From: JACCYJ01 sp038198775
Lineage (GTDB): Bacteria > Actinomycetota > Actinomycetes > Propionibacteriales > Nocardioidaceae
Assembly (NCBI GenBank): GCA_038198775.1
Contig: JBBPZV010000001.1
Location: forward strand, 62,001-126,000
Length of the DNA stretch: 64,000 bases
Direction of reading: 5' to 3'
A program made the position numbers and the translations under genes. A model generated the notes under the pieces. It had not been told where the DNA came from. It worked only from the letters and a program-made list of their open reading frames with translations, and did not search any database. Shown here piece by piece: positions 1-8,310 of the stretch. The stretch's first letter is position 1. Each line of letters starts with the position of its first letter.

Positions 1-2
1 TC

Positions 3-33
3 TACGACACAGTCGTACTATCGCATCGTAGTA
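3..33. promoter_or_regulatory. Operator-like dyads upstream of the blaI-type gene
   Basis: TACGAC (3-8) and GTCGTA (12-17) form a perfect inverted repeat with a 3-base spacer. A second dyad, TACTA (16-20) with TAGTA (29-33), overlaps it. The pair ends just before the AGGAGG ribosome site (37-42) of the BlaI-type repressor. BlaI/MecI repressors bind such dyads and usually control their own operon, so autoregulation is the likely role. The region continues off the window to the left. Confidence 0.6.
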
Positions 34-48
34 GACAGGAGGCGGGCC

Positions 49-444
49 ATGCCGGTTTCCGGCAGGTACGGGCGTCCGCGTGGCGGGCTGGAGCGCGAGG
101 TGCTCGCCAGCGTCGCCGCGGCGGGGCAGCCCATCACGGCTGCGGAGGTGCTCGCCGACCTCGGCGGGGGGCTCGCGTACACGACGGTGATGACGACGTT
201 GGCCCGCCTGCATGCCAAGGGTGTGCTGGTCCGCGAACGCAGCGGCCGGGCTTACACGTACGCCTTCGCCGACGACCCCGACGCCGTCGACGCCTCCCTG
301 ACCGCCCACGGCATGCGCCGGTTGCTCGATCGCGGCGAGGACCGGGCGGGGGTGCTTACCCGCTTCGTGGCGGAGCTGGGGCCTGACGACGAGGAGCTGC
401 TGGTGCGCCTGCTGAACGACTCCTCCCCCTCCGCCGGGAGCTGA
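49..444 (+). CDS. BlaI/MecI/CopY-family transcriptional repressor
   Basis: This 131-residue protein is a winged-helix repressor of the penicillinase repressor family. The recognition-helix region AYTTVMTTLARLHAKGVL (about residues 43-60) followed by a basic wing (RERSGRAYTY) is typical of BlaI. The C-terminal half should form the dimerisation helices. The ATG at 49 has an AGGAGG site 6 bases upstream. An M56-type membrane protease gene starts one base after the stop, which is the usual BlaI/BlaR1-like pairing: the protease senses an envelope signal and triggers repressor loss. No beta-lactamase gene is adjacent, so the regulated targets (cell wall, respiration or others in actinobacteria) cannot be told from the window. 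Confidence 0.85.
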   Translation: MPVSGRYGRPRGGLEREVLASVAAAGQPITAAEVLADLGGGLAYTTVMTTLARLHAKGVLVRERSGRAYTYAFADDPDAVDASLTAHGMRRLLDRGEDRAGVLTRFVAELGPDDEELLVRLLNDSSPSAGS

Positions 445-445
445 C

Positions 446-1384
446 GTGGAGCTCGCGATGTGGGTGCCGCCGGCCGCCGCGGTGGTGCTGTGGCGGTACG
501 GGTCCCGGCTCGGACGCACCCTGCCGCCGGCGACCGCCGTCCCCTTGCTGAGCGCGGCGGCGGTGGTGACGGCGCTGAGCAGCGGCTTCGTCCTTGCTGT
601 GGCGGCGTTCGTGGTGCTGGGGCAGGTGCCGGCGGTGGCGGCGGTCGGGCGCTGGTCCGCCGCGGCGCTTCGGGCCGGCGATCAGGTGCCGGTCGGCGCC
701 GGGCTGCTGGCGGCCGGTGTGGTGGCGGCCCTGCTCGTCTCGTTGGCGCGCCGCGTGTTCTGGTTGGGACGCGATCTGCTGGTGAGCGCATCGGCCTGCC
801 GCCGGCTCGGTCCGGGCGCGCACGGCCTCGTCGTCATCGACCACGACCAACCGGAGGCGTTCTCCGTGCCCGGGATGCGGGGCCGGATCGTGGTGTCGAC
901 CGCCATGTTGCGGGCGCTGGACCCCGAGGAACGCCGCGTGCTGCTTGCCCACGAAACCGCCCACCTCGCCCATCACCACCACTTCTTCGTCCAGCTGAGC
1001 GAGCTGGCGGCCGCGGCGAACCCGCTGCTGCACCCGGTGGCCCGGGCGGTCCGGGTGGCCGTCGAGCGGTGGGCCGACGAGGTGGCCGCAACCCAGGTCG
1101 GCGACCGACGGCTGGCGGCCCGGGCGCTGGCTCGGGCGGGGCTCGCCCGGGCGGCGGCCACGGCGGTCGACGGTGGCGTACCGGCGACCGCGTTGGCCGC
1201 GGTCGACGGCCATGTCGCCGAACGCGCTCAGGCCCTGCTGGACGAACCACCCCGGCGTCGGCTGGCGCTGGCCGCGGCGGTGGCGGCGCTCGCGGTGACC
1301 GCAATGGGTGCGGCCGTCCAGACCGGGCACGAGGCAGAGAACCGCTTCGAGCAGGCCCAGGCCGTCTACAGCTCACAGCGCTGA
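446..1384 (+). CDS. M56-family (BlaR1-like) membrane metalloprotease
   Basis: The protein has 312 residues and a GTG start one base after the blaI stop. It has several hydrophobic segments in the first 110 residues, a zinc-protease motif HETAH at about residue 169 embedded in a histidine-rich stretch, and one C-terminal hydrophobic segment (about 275-295). It lacks the large extracytoplasmic penicillin-binding sensor of true BlaR1. This short form is common beside BlaI in actinobacteria. Its likely role is to cleave, or trigger cleavage of, the neighbouring repressor at the membrane. The stop is four bases from the stop of the convergent ligase gene. Confidence 0.8.
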   Translation: MELAMWVPPAAAVVLWRYGSRLGRTLPPATAVPLLSAAAVVTALSSGFVLAVAAFVVLGQVPAVAAVGRWSAAALRAGDQVPVGAGLLAAGVVAALLVSLARRVFWLGRDLLVSASACRRLGPGAHGLVVIDHDQPEAFSVPGMRGRIVVSTAMLRALDPEERRVLLAHETAHLAHHHHFFVQLSELAAAANPLLHPVARAVRVAVERWADEVAATQVGDRRLAARALARAGLARAAATAVDGGVPATALAAVDGHVAERAQALLDEPPRRRLALAAAVAALAVTAMGAAVQTGHEAENRFEQAQAVYSSQR

Positions 1385-1388
1385 GCCG

Positions 1389-2900
1389 TCACCCGGCGTA
1401 GAGGTCGCAGACGGCGGCGATCGGGTCCGCCTCGGACGCCGGCTTGTCGGCCCGGTAGCGCACCACCCTGGCGAAGCGAAGCGCGACCCCGCCGGGGTAG
1501 CGCGGAGAGGCCTGGACGCCGTCGAAGGCCACCTCGACGACGAGCTCGGGGCGTACGTAGACCGTGGAGCGGGTGCGGTGCGTCTCGCGGGCCAGCAGCT
1601 GCTGTGTCTGCCAGGCCAGCAGCGCGTCGGTGAGGCCCTTGAACGTCTTGCCGAGCATGACCCAGCCGTCACCGGTGGCGTCGCGGGCACCGAGGTGCAG
1701 GTTGGACAACCAGGCGGCGCGCCGGCCGTGACCCCACTCCGCTGCCAGCACCACCAGGTCGAGGGTGTGGACCGGCTTGACCTTCACCCACCCGCTGCCC
1801 CGCCGGCCGGCGTCGTAGGCCGACTGCAGTGCCTTGACGACGACCCCCTCGTGCCCGCTGGCCACGCTGGCCGCGAAGAAGCGTCGTGCGGTCTCTGGGT
1901 CGCCGGTGCGCTCGGCGGGCACTAGGTGGGCAGCCGGCACGACCGCGTGGAGCTCGCCTAGCCGGGTCCGCAACGGTTGGCCGAGCAGGTCGCGGCCGTC
2001 GCGGTGCAGCAGGTCGAAGAACAGCGCCGACACCGCGCTCGCAGCGTGCCGACTCGCGGTTCGCGCCGCCGTGACCTGGAACGGTGCCGGCCTCCCGTCG
2101 GGGCGCAGCACGATGGCCTCGCCGTCGAGGACCAGGCGCCGGGCGGGCAGTGACCTCACCACGTCGACCACCTCCGGCAGCCGTCCGGTGATGTCGTCCA
2201 GGCTGCGGGTGAACAGCGCGACCTCGTCACCGTCGCGGTGTGCTTGGATGCGGACGCCATCCAGCTTGCGATCGACGCTGACCTTGTGACCGCCGGGACC
2301 CGCCCTGGCCATCGCGGCCGCGACGTCCGGCGCCGTCGCGGCGAGCATCGGGCGTACCGGAGTGCCGACGACCAGGCCGACGTCGGCCAGCGCGGTCGCC
2401 CCGGCGGTAGCTGCCACGGCGGCTGCGGCGGTCGACCCCAGCAGCATCGACGCTCGGCGTACGAGGGGCGCCGGCACGTCGAAGGCCACCGCGACCGCGT
2501 CCTGCATCACGCCGTCGAGGGCACCCTGGCGCAGCTCCTCGGTGACGAGCCGCCACAAGAACCCCTGCTCGGCCGCGGTGGCGCGAGACAGCAGCGCCGT
2601 CAGCGCCTCCCGGCGGGTGTCGCGACTTCCGCTCCCGCTGACCGCGCTGATGCGCTCGAACGCGGCATCGACCTCGGCCACGGTCAGGAAGGGGCGCTCG
2701 GCGGCCGCCGGTGTCTCGTACGACGCCCACCCGATGCCGGTCCGCCGCTGCCGCAGGGAGCCGGACAGGAACGTCACCACCGTCGCCACCTCGTCGGAGG
2801 ACGCCCGCCGCAGCACCTCGGCGAGGGCCGTCCGCTTGGCCAGCCGGGAGCTGGTCGCGGCGGCCCGCCGGGAGGCGTCGACGAGCTCGCTGAGCAGCAC
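1389..2900 (-). CDS. ligB: ATP-dependent DNA ligase, LigB type
   Basis: This 503-residue ligase seals nicks using ATP. The adenylation motif KLDGVRIQ (lysine nucleophile, motif I) follows SVDRK, and later motifs include DGEAIVL and EGVVVKAL. Its N-terminus (LLSELVDASRRAAATSSRLAK) aligns from memory with the start of mycobacterial LigB (Rv3062, about 507 residues). That fixes the GTG at 2900 and rejects the longer open frame running upstream. There is no clear ribosome site. A -10-like CACAAT ends 6 bases before the GTG, so the mRNA is probably leaderless. It is divergent from an AlkA-like glycosylase gene, forming a small DNA-repair pair. It would be accessory to the NAD-dependent replicative ligase. 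Confidence 0.9.
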   Translation of the reverse strand: MLLSELVDASRRAAATSSRLAKRTALAEVLRRASSDEVATVVTFLSGSLRQRRTGIGWASYETPAAAERPFLTVAEVDAAFERISAVSGSGSRDTRREALTALLSRATAAEQGFLWRLVTEELRQGALDGVMQDAVAVAFDVPAPLVRRASMLLGSTAAAAVAATAGATALADVGLVVGTPVRPMLAATAPDVAAAMARAGPGGHKVSVDRKLDGVRIQAHRDGDEVALFTRSLDDITGRLPEVVDVVRSLPARRLVLDGEAIVLRPDGRPAPFQVTAARTASRHAASAVSALFFDLLHRDGRDLLGQPLRTRLGELHAVVPAAHLVPAERTGDPETARRFFAASVASGHEGVVVKALQSAYDAGRRGSGWVKVKPVHTLDLVVLAAEWGHGRRAAWLSNLHLGARDATGDGWVMLGKTFKGLTDALLAWQTQQLLARETHRTRSTVYVRPELVVEVAFDGVQASPRYPGGVALRFARVVRYRADKPASEADPIAAVCDLYAG

Positions 2901-2906
2901 CCCGCC

Positions 2907-2928
2907 ATTGTGTGGGTGCCCGCCGACA
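2907..2928 (-). promoter_or_regulatory. RecA-NDp/PafBC-like promoter of ligB
   Basis: Read on the minus strand: TGTCGG (2928-2923), two bases, an 8-base spacer, then CACAAT (2912-2907), six bases before the GTG. The published actinobacterial RecA-independent damage promoter is TTGTCRGTG-N8-TAnnnT. The box and spacing match; the first base of the -10 is C rather than T. The same box, the following CG and the same -10 recur before sufR in this window. Confidence 0.5.
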
Positions 2929-2932
2929 TACT
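2911..2932 (+). promoter_or_regulatory. Weaker RecA-NDp-like promoter of the AlkA-like gene
   Basis: On the plus strand TGTGGGTG (2911-2918), an 8-base spacer and CATACT (2927-2932) lie six bases before the GTG at 2939. It differs from the described consensus at one position of the box and one of the -10. It overlaps the ligB promoter on the other strand, so one regulator could serve both genes. Confidence 0.35.
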
Positions 2933-2938
2933 GGCCGG

Positions 2939-3886
2939 GTGCCCAGCCCGTCGCCGACCGACGCGGTCGAGTCGACGGTGTGGCGCTCGTTGCGGCCGGT
3001 GCCGCTGGGCACCATCTTGGGTCCGTTGCGCCGCGGCCCCGGCGACACCACGTACGCCGTCCACGACGGTGCCGTCTGGCGGGGGCTGCAGACGCCCCTC
3101 GGCCCGGCGGCGCTGGAGCTGCGGGCGTTTCCGACGGAAGGCGAGGTGCGGGCCGCCGCCTGGGGGGCGGGGGCGGAGTGGGCGATCGCGCAGGTGCCGG
3201 CCATGCTGGGCGCGCGGGACGACCCCGCCGGCTTCGACCCCCGGCAGCGGTTCCTGGCCGCGGCGTGGCGGAGGCACCCGCACTGGCGGGTGCCTCGCTC
3301 GGGGCTGGTCTACGAGGCGCTGGTCGCGGCGGCACTGGAGCAGAAGGTCACCGGGCGTGAGGCGTGGACCGGGTGGCGCCGGCTGGTCCGTCGGCACGGG
3401 AAGCCGGCCCCCGGGCCGGCCGGGAAGTTCGGGCTGCGCACGTTGCCGGAGCCTGGGGTGCTGTGCCGCATCCCCAGCTGGGAGTGGTTGGCGATGCACG
3501 TCGACGGCGCCCGCTCTCGCGTGGCCGTGCGCGCGGCACAGCTGGCCGGCTCCCTCCAGCGCAGCCTGGAGACCGATGCCGCGACGGCGGAGCGCATGCT
3601 GAGGTCTGTCCCGGGTGTCGGGGTCTGGACCGCGGCCGAGGTGAGGCAGCGGGCTCACGGCGACGCCGACGCCGTGAGCTTCGGCGACTACCACGTGCCG
3701 ACGAGCATCGGCCTGGCACTCGTCGGCCGGCCGCTCGGCGACGCCGAGCTGGCCGAGCTGCTCGCCCCGTACTCGCCGCACCGCTACCGCGTCCAGCGGC
3801 TGGTGGAGCTGTCCGGGGTCCGCGCGGAGCGCCACGGTCCCCGGACGGCCCCACGGCGGCACCTGCCGGGCTCGGTGCGGCGGTGA
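2939..3886 (+). CDS. AlkA-like HhH-GPD DNA glycosylase
   Basis: This 315-residue protein is probably a DNA-3-methyladenine glycosylase II-type enzyme for base excision repair. The helix-hairpin-helix LRSVPGVGVWTAAEV lies at about residues 218-232. The catalytic aspartate of the HhH-GPD motif is in SFGDYHVP near residue 250. The N-terminal half is the family's variable domain. I chose the GTG at 2939 because a -10-like CATACT lies six bases upstream, giving a leaderless start; an in-frame ATG at 2912 would lie within the divergent promoter region. It overlaps the next gene by four bases (GTGA). The lesion specificity is inferred from the family only. Confidence 0.8.
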   Translation: MPSPSPTDAVESTVWRSLRPVPLGTILGPLRRGPGDTTYAVHDGAVWRGLQTPLGPAALELRAFPTEGEVRAAAWGAGAEWAIAQVPAMLGARDDPAGFDPRQRFLAAAWRRHPHWRVPRSGLVYEALVAAALEQKVTGREAWTGWRRLVRRHGKPAPGPAGKFGLRTLPEPGVLCRIPSWEWLAMHVDGARSRVAVRAAQLAGSLQRSLETDAATAERMLRSVPGVGVWTAAEVRQRAHGDADAVSFGDYHVPTSIGLALVGRPLGDAELAELLAPYSPHRYRVQRLVELSGVRAERHGPRTAPRRHLPGSVRR

Positions 3887-4524
3887 CGGAACCCGGGTGG
3901 GTGGAGCGACGTCGAAGCGGTGTGCGACTGGTCAGCGGGCTCACCGGCGGTCTCGTGGCTGTCGGCCTGAGCGTTGTCGCCGGCCCGCCGGCGCAGGCCG
4001 ACTGCGCGGTGCCGAGCCTGGCCTCGGCCGCGCATCGCTCCGACGCGGTCTTCGTCGGCAGCGTCACCGGCATGCCGGCCCCAAACCGCTTCGAGGTTCG
4101 GGCCAGCGACGTCTACCGGGGCTCACCCGGCTCGTTCCTGACCGTCGTGACCGGGCCGTCGGACCCCGGAGCCGGCGTCGGCGAGGCGGTCGAGCTCCAC
4201 GTCGACCGGCAGTACCTGTTCTTCCTGATTCGAGACGGCCGGACCTGGTCGGCGCCGGGCTGCCTGCCCACCTGGCCGATCTCCTCCGCCCTGATCGCGC
4301 GGGCGGACCGCGTCCTCGGGCCGGCGACCCCGCTGCGGGCGGCGCCGCCGGCGCCGTCCGGCTCGCCGCCGGGTTCGCCGGTGTCCGCGGCCTCCGGGAG
4401 CGCCGCCGCGGCTCCCTCGTCCGACGATGCCGGGGGGAGCTGGTGGCACTGGGCCGGAGGCGCCGCCGCGCTACTCGCCGCGGCCGCCGGCGTCGCCGTC
4501 GCCGTCCGGCGCCGCCCCCGCTGA
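3883..4524 (+). CDS. Exported protein with C-terminal membrane anchor, unknown function
   Basis: I do not recognise this 213-residue protein. It starts with GTG overlapping the glycosylase stop by four bases, so it is translationally coupled. It has an N-terminal signal-like segment (LVSGLTGGLVAVGLSVVAG, cleavage plausible after AQA). A cysteine-containing core of about 110 residues follows, then a Pro/Ser/Ala-rich linker (about 150-180) and a C-terminal hydrophobic segment with a basic end (RRRPR). This is the layout of a surface-anchored protein outside the membrane. The coupling to a DNA glycosylase looks like packing rather than shared function. Confidence 0.6.
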   Translation: MTEPGWVERRRSGVRLVSGLTGGLVAVGLSVVAGPPAQADCAVPSLASAAHRSDAVFVGSVTGMPAPNRFEVRASDVYRGSPGSFLTVVTGPSDPGAGVGEAVELHVDRQYLFFLIRDGRTWSAPGCLPTWPISSALIARADRVLGPATPLRAAPPAPSGSPPGSPVSAASGSAAAAPSSDDAGGSWWHWAGGAAALLAAAAGVAVAVRRRPR

Positions 4525-4542
4525 GCCCCGTCCCCCGCCGCC

Positions 4543-4635
4543 CGCGCGGAGCCCCAACTCGCGCGGAGCCCCAACCCGCGAGTGGCGCAAATCGGTCGGC
4601 GAGTCCGGGCGGCGGTAACCGATTTGCGCCACTCG
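4543..4635. repeat. Direct repeats plus 18-bp inverted repeat upstream of uvrB
   Basis: CGCGCGGAGCCCCAAC occurs twice (4543-4558 and 4560-4575) with a 17-base period. It is followed by a perfect inverted repeat: CGAGTGGCGCAAATCGGT (4579-4596) and its complement at 4618-4635, separated by 21 bases. The contained AAATC/GATTT is unusually AT-rich here. It could be a terminator for the exported-protein gene, or a REP/MITE-like unit. It ends 44 bases before the uvrB promoter box. Confidence 0.7.
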
Positions 4636-4678
4636 GCGCTCCGAGGGGCGCCCCGGGGGCCCGCCCGACGGCGCGGAG

Positions 4679-4700
4679 TGTCGGACCCCGGTCGTACGCT
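4679..4700 (+). promoter_or_regulatory. RecA-NDp/PafBC-like promoter of uvrB
   Basis: TGTCGG (4679-4684), AC, an 8-base spacer and TACGCT (4695-4700) match the TGTCRG-N10-TAnnnT layout exactly. The ATG at 4708 begins seven bases after the -10, so transcription would start at or next to the start codon (leaderless mRNA). No LexA box of the TCGAAC-N4-GTTCGA type is visible. Confidence 0.6.
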
Positions 4701-4707
4701 CGCACGC

Positions 4708-6810
4708 ATGAGGCCGGTGACCCACCTGGAGCGCAAGGTGGCGCCGTTCCGCGTCGTCAGCGACTACCAGCCGTCGGGGGACCAGCCGCAGGCTATCGAC
4801 GAGCTCGAGGAGCGGATCGTCGGCGGCGCCAAGGACTCGGTGCTGCTCGGCGCCACCGGCACCGGCAAGACCGCCACGATCGCCTGGCTGACCGAGCGGT
4901 TGCAGCGCCCGACGCTGGTGCTGCAACCCAACAAGACGCTCGCGGCTCAGTTCGCCAACGAGCTGCGGCAGCTGTTCCCCGACAACGCCGTCGAGTACTT
5001 CGTGTCCTACTACGACTACTACCAGCCGGAGGCGTACGTCCCACAGACCGACACCTACATCGAGAAGGACTCCTCGCTCAACGAGGAGGTCGAGCGGTTG
5101 CGGCACTCGGCCACCAACTCCCTGCTGACCAGGCGGGACGTGATCGTGGTCGCGACCGTGTCGGCGATATACGGTCTCGGCACCCCGCAGGAGTACGTCG
5201 ACCGGATGGTGCAGCTGCGGATCGGCGAGGAGATGGAGCGCGATCGGCTGCTGCGCCGGTTGGTCGACATCCAGTACGCCCGCAACGACCACGCCGGCAC
5301 CCGAGGGACCTTCCGGGTTCGCGGCGACACCCTCGAGGTGTTCCCGGTCTACGAGGAGCTCGCCGTGCGCATCGAGTTCTTCGGAGACGAGGTCGAGTCG
5401 CTGATGACGCTGCACCCGGTCACCGGCGAGATCGTGACCCAGGACAAGGAGCTCTACATCTTCCCGGCCACCCACTACGTCGCCGGCCCGGAGCGGATGG
5501 AGCGCGCGATCGCTGGAATCGAGGTGGAGCTCGCCGACCGGCTCGCGGAGCTCGAGCGCCACGGGCAGCTGCTGGAGGCGCAGCGGCTGCGGATGCGCTC
5601 GACGTACGACGTCGAGATGATGCGCCAGATCGGCAGCTGCTCTGGGATCGAGAACTACTCCCGGCACATCGACGGCCGGGCCCCCGGTTCGGCGCCGAAC
5701 TGCCTGCTCGACTACTTCCCCGAGGACTTCCTGCTGGTGATCGACGAGTCACACGTGGCGGTCCCGCAGATCGGCGGGATGTACGAGGGTGACATGTCCC
5801 GCAAGCGCACCCTGGTCGAGCACGGGTTCCGGCTGCCGAGCGCGATGGACAACCGGCCGCTGCGGTGGGAGGAGTTCCTCGAACGCATCGGACAGACCGT
5901 CTACCTCTCGGCCACGCCGGGCCCGTACGAGCTGAGCCGGGTCGATAGCGTCGTCGAGCAGCTCATCCGCCCGACCGGGCTGGTGGACCCGGAAGTGGTC
6001 GTCAAGCCGACCAAGGGCCAGATCGACGACTTGATCTCGGAGATCGCGGTCCGCACCGAGCGCAACGAGCGGACCCTTGTGACCACGCTGACCAAGAAGA
6101 TGTCGGAGGACCTGACCGACTACCTGCTCGAAGCGGGCATCCGCACCCGCTACCTGCACAGCGAGGTCGACACGCTGCGGCGTATCGAGCTGCTGCGCGA
6201 GCTGCGGCTTGGCGAGTACGACGTGCTCGTCGGCATCAACCTGCTGCGCGAGGGCCTCGACCTGCCGGAGGTCAGCCTGGTCGCGATCCTCGACGCCGAC
6301 AAGGAGGGCTTCTTGCGCTCAGGCACCTCGCTGGTCCAGACGATCGGGCGGGCCGCCCGCAACGTGTCGGGTCAGGTTGCGATGTACGCGGACTCGGTGA
6401 CGCCGTCGATGGCCAAGGCGATCGACGAGACCAACCGCCGGCGCGCCAAGCAGCAGGAGTACAACCGCGAGCGGGGTGTCGACCCGCAGCCGTTACGCAA
6501 GCGCATCGCTGACATCACCGACATGCTGGCCCGCGAGGACGCCGACACCGAGCAGCTGCTCGGCTCGGGGCGCCAGCGCAGCCGCGGCAAGTCGCCGGTG
6601 CCTGGGCTGTCGGCCAGGGCTGCCGGCCAGCACGCCACCGACCTGGCCGGGCTTCCGGCCTCCGAGCTCGCCGACCTCGTCCAGCAGCTGACCGACCAGA
6701 TGCGAGCAGCTGCGGCCGAACTCCAGTTCGAGGTGGCCGCGCGGCTCCGAGACGAGATCTCCGAGCTCAAGAAGGAGCTGCGCCAGATGGTCTCCGCGGG
6801 CGCCCGCTGA
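4708..6810 (+). CDS. uvrB: Excinuclease ABC subunit B
   Basis: UvrB (700 residues, normal length) is the damage-verifying helicase-like subunit of nucleotide excision repair. It forms UvrA2B and then recruits UvrC. Walker A is GATGTGKT near residue 50. The beta-hairpin region YYDYYQPEAYVPQTDTYIEKD follows, and the C-terminal UvrC-interacting domain is ELADLVQQLTDQMRAAAAELQFEVAARLRDEI. The ATG at 4708 gives the standard start (MRPVTHLERK..FRVVSDYQPSGDQP). There is no ribosome site, in keeping with a leaderless start. uvrA and uvrC lie 25-30 kb downstream. Confidence 0.97.
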   Translation: MRPVTHLERKVAPFRVVSDYQPSGDQPQAIDELEERIVGGAKDSVLLGATGTGKTATIAWLTERLQRPTLVLQPNKTLAAQFANELRQLFPDNAVEYFVSYYDYYQPEAYVPQTDTYIEKDSSLNEEVERLRHSATNSLLTRRDVIVVATVSAIYGLGTPQEYVDRMVQLRIGEEMERDRLLRRLVDIQYARNDHAGTRGTFRVRGDTLEVFPVYEELAVRIEFFGDEVESLMTLHPVTGEIVTQDKELYIFPATHYVAGPERMERAIAGIEVELADRLAELERHGQLLEAQRLRMRSTYDVEMMRQIGSCSGIENYSRHIDGRAPGSAPNCLLDYFPEDFLLVIDESHVAVPQIGGMYEGDMSRKRTLVEHGFRLPSAMDNRPLRWEEFLERIGQTVYLSATPGPYELSRVDSVVEQLIRPTGLVDPEVVVKPTKGQIDDLISEIAVRTERNERTLVTTLTKKMSEDLTDYLLEAGIRTRYLHSEVDTLRRIELLRELRLGEYDVLVGINLLREGLDLPEVSLVAILDADKEGFLRSGTSLVQTIGRAARNVSGQVAMYADSVTPSMAKAIDETNRRRAKQQEYNRERGVDPQPLRKRIADITDMLAREDADTEQLLGSGRQRSRGKSPVPGLSARAAGQHATDLAGLPASELADLVQQLTDQMRAAAAELQFEVAARLRDEISELKKELRQMVSAGAR

Positions 6811-6908
6811 GCCGGCCGACGAGGGGGGATCTTGGCCGGGTCCTGGAACAGACTGTGACTGCACCACTACGCTGAGCATCGCTCGCGGAGTGACGGAGGC
6901 CGGGCCAC

Positions 6909-8303
6909 ATGGAACGCACGCTGATGGCCATGGCTCACGCGTTTCCGCGGTGCGCCGAGGCGGCGACGCTCAGTGGAGCTTGTGACGCGCTGGTGACGGA
7001 GCTCAGCGAGTGTGGTCTGCTGCCAAGCGTCTACTTCCTCGTCGACGGGCGGCTGCGGTGTCAGGCTGCCCGCGGTTACTTCCAGGTGGTCGACGGTTTC
7101 ACGCCGGGTCATGGGGTGATCGGAAGCGTCGCGGCGACCGGACGAGCAGTTGTCATTCCCGACGTCTCAGTCCACCCCGACTACATCGCCGCGATGCCGG
7201 GAGTTGCCGGTGAGGCATGTGTACCGCTGCGCGTCAGCGGGGAGCTGGTCGGAGCCGTCAACGTGGAGTGGACGACGACACCACCCGCTGACGTCGAGCC
7301 GCTCTTGGTGGCGGCGGCCGAGCAGCTGGGTGCGGCGATCGCTACTCTCGGAGGGCTGCCGCCCGTCCCCCTGGCGCAACGCCTGGCCCGCATCTCGGTG
7401 GAGCTGACCGCCCTCAACGACAGCGCCGCCATCATCGCGCGCGCGGTGGCTGGCGCCGTCGAGATCTCCGGACGCACCAGCGCGGCCCTCAGCCGCTGCG
7501 ACCCGGACGGTCGCTGGTCCGTGGTGCACTCCCGCGGCCCGCTGGCAGGGCCGTTGGCGGAGTGGAGTGACGACGATCACCGCGTCATCGCTGCCTGGGG
7601 CGCGCCGGGAACCTCCTCACACTTCCCAGGCGGCGAAGATGTCCCGGCTGACTACAAGTTCCTGCTCCGCGCCGGTGTGAAGTCGATCGCCGTGCAACCG
7701 TTGGTGCTCAGCGGCCGGCTAGTTGGGCTGCTGACCACGGCCGACACGCGTCCCACCGTGCACGATCCCACGGTGGGCGCAGCCGTCGAGCTGCTCGCTG
7801 CCCAGACCGCCGCCTCCCTCGGCGTCGCCTCGGCGATCACCGAGCTGAGCGAGCGGGCAGTGCGGGACCCCCTGACCCGGCTGCGCAACGCCGGCGCCTT
7901 CTCCGACGACCTGCGCCGGCTCACGAACCGCCGCGACACCGCATGTCTGCTCATCGACGTCGACCACTTCAAGGCGGTCAACGATACGTACGGGCACCTG
8001 GTGGGCGACCAGCTGCTCTGCGACCTCGCGGAGCGACTCACCGCGAACCTGCGCAGCGACGACGTCCTCTACCGCATCGGTGGGGACGAGTTCGCGGCGA
8101 TCTTGGTCAACGCGTCCCCGGCGGAGGCCCGCAACGTGGCCCAACGCCTTGTCGACGGAGCCCGCCGCGTCCGGACGACGGTGTCGATCGGGGTGGCGAT
8201 GTTCGACGCGGCCGGGTCGGAGCATGCCCATTCCAGCGCGGACGAGGCGTTGTACCGAGCCAAGGCGGCAGGCCGGGATCGCTACCTGGCAGCCGAGCGC
8301 TGA
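6909..8303 (+). CDS. Diguanylate cyclase with two GAF-like domains
   Basis: This 464-residue protein makes cyclic di-GMP from two GTP. Two GAF-like sensor regions (about 15-150 and 165-305) precede a GGDEF domain (about 315-464) that includes RDPLTRLRNAGAF and DVDHFKAVNDTYGH. The active-site GGDEF at about 391-395 is intact. RSDD ends five residues before it, matching the RxxD inhibitory site, so product feedback is expected. There are no membrane segments, so it should be a soluble sensor. The ligand or redox cue for the GAF domains is not evident. A -10-like TACGCT lies at 6868, and GGAGG precedes the ATG. It is convergent with the peptidase gene across a 22-bp repeat array. Confidence 0.92.
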   Translation: MERTLMAMAHAFPRCAEAATLSGACDALVTELSECGLLPSVYFLVDGRLRCQAARGYFQVVDGFTPGHGVIGSVAATGRAVVIPDVSVHPDYIAAMPGVAGEACVPLRVSGELVGAVNVEWTTTPPADVEPLLVAAAEQLGAAIATLGGLPPVPLAQRLARISVELTALNDSAAIIARAVAGAVEISGRTSAALSRCDPDGRWSVVHSRGPLAGPLAEWSDDDHRVIAAWGAPGTSSHFPGGEDVPADYKFLLRAGVKSIAVQPLVLSGRLVGLLTTADTRPTVHDPTVGAAVELLAAQTAASLGVASAITELSERAVRDPLTRLRNAGAFSDDLRRLTNRRDTACLLIDVDHFKAVNDTYGHLVGDQLLCDLAERLTANLRSDDVLYRIGGDEFAAILVNASPAEARNVAQRLVDGARRVRTTVSIGVAMFDAAGSEHAHSSADEALYRAKAAGRDRYLAAER

Positions 8304-8310
8304 CCGCCGC

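Noticed and set aside
1389..3335. Full 648-codon frame as the ligase
   Set aside because: The first 145 codons are low-complexity Pro/Arg/Ala and antisense to the glycosylase; the known LigB start matches GTG 2900.
4640..4707. LexA SOS box at uvrB
   Set aside because: No TCGAAC-N4-GTTCGA-like dyad is present; the TGTCGG-type box fits better.
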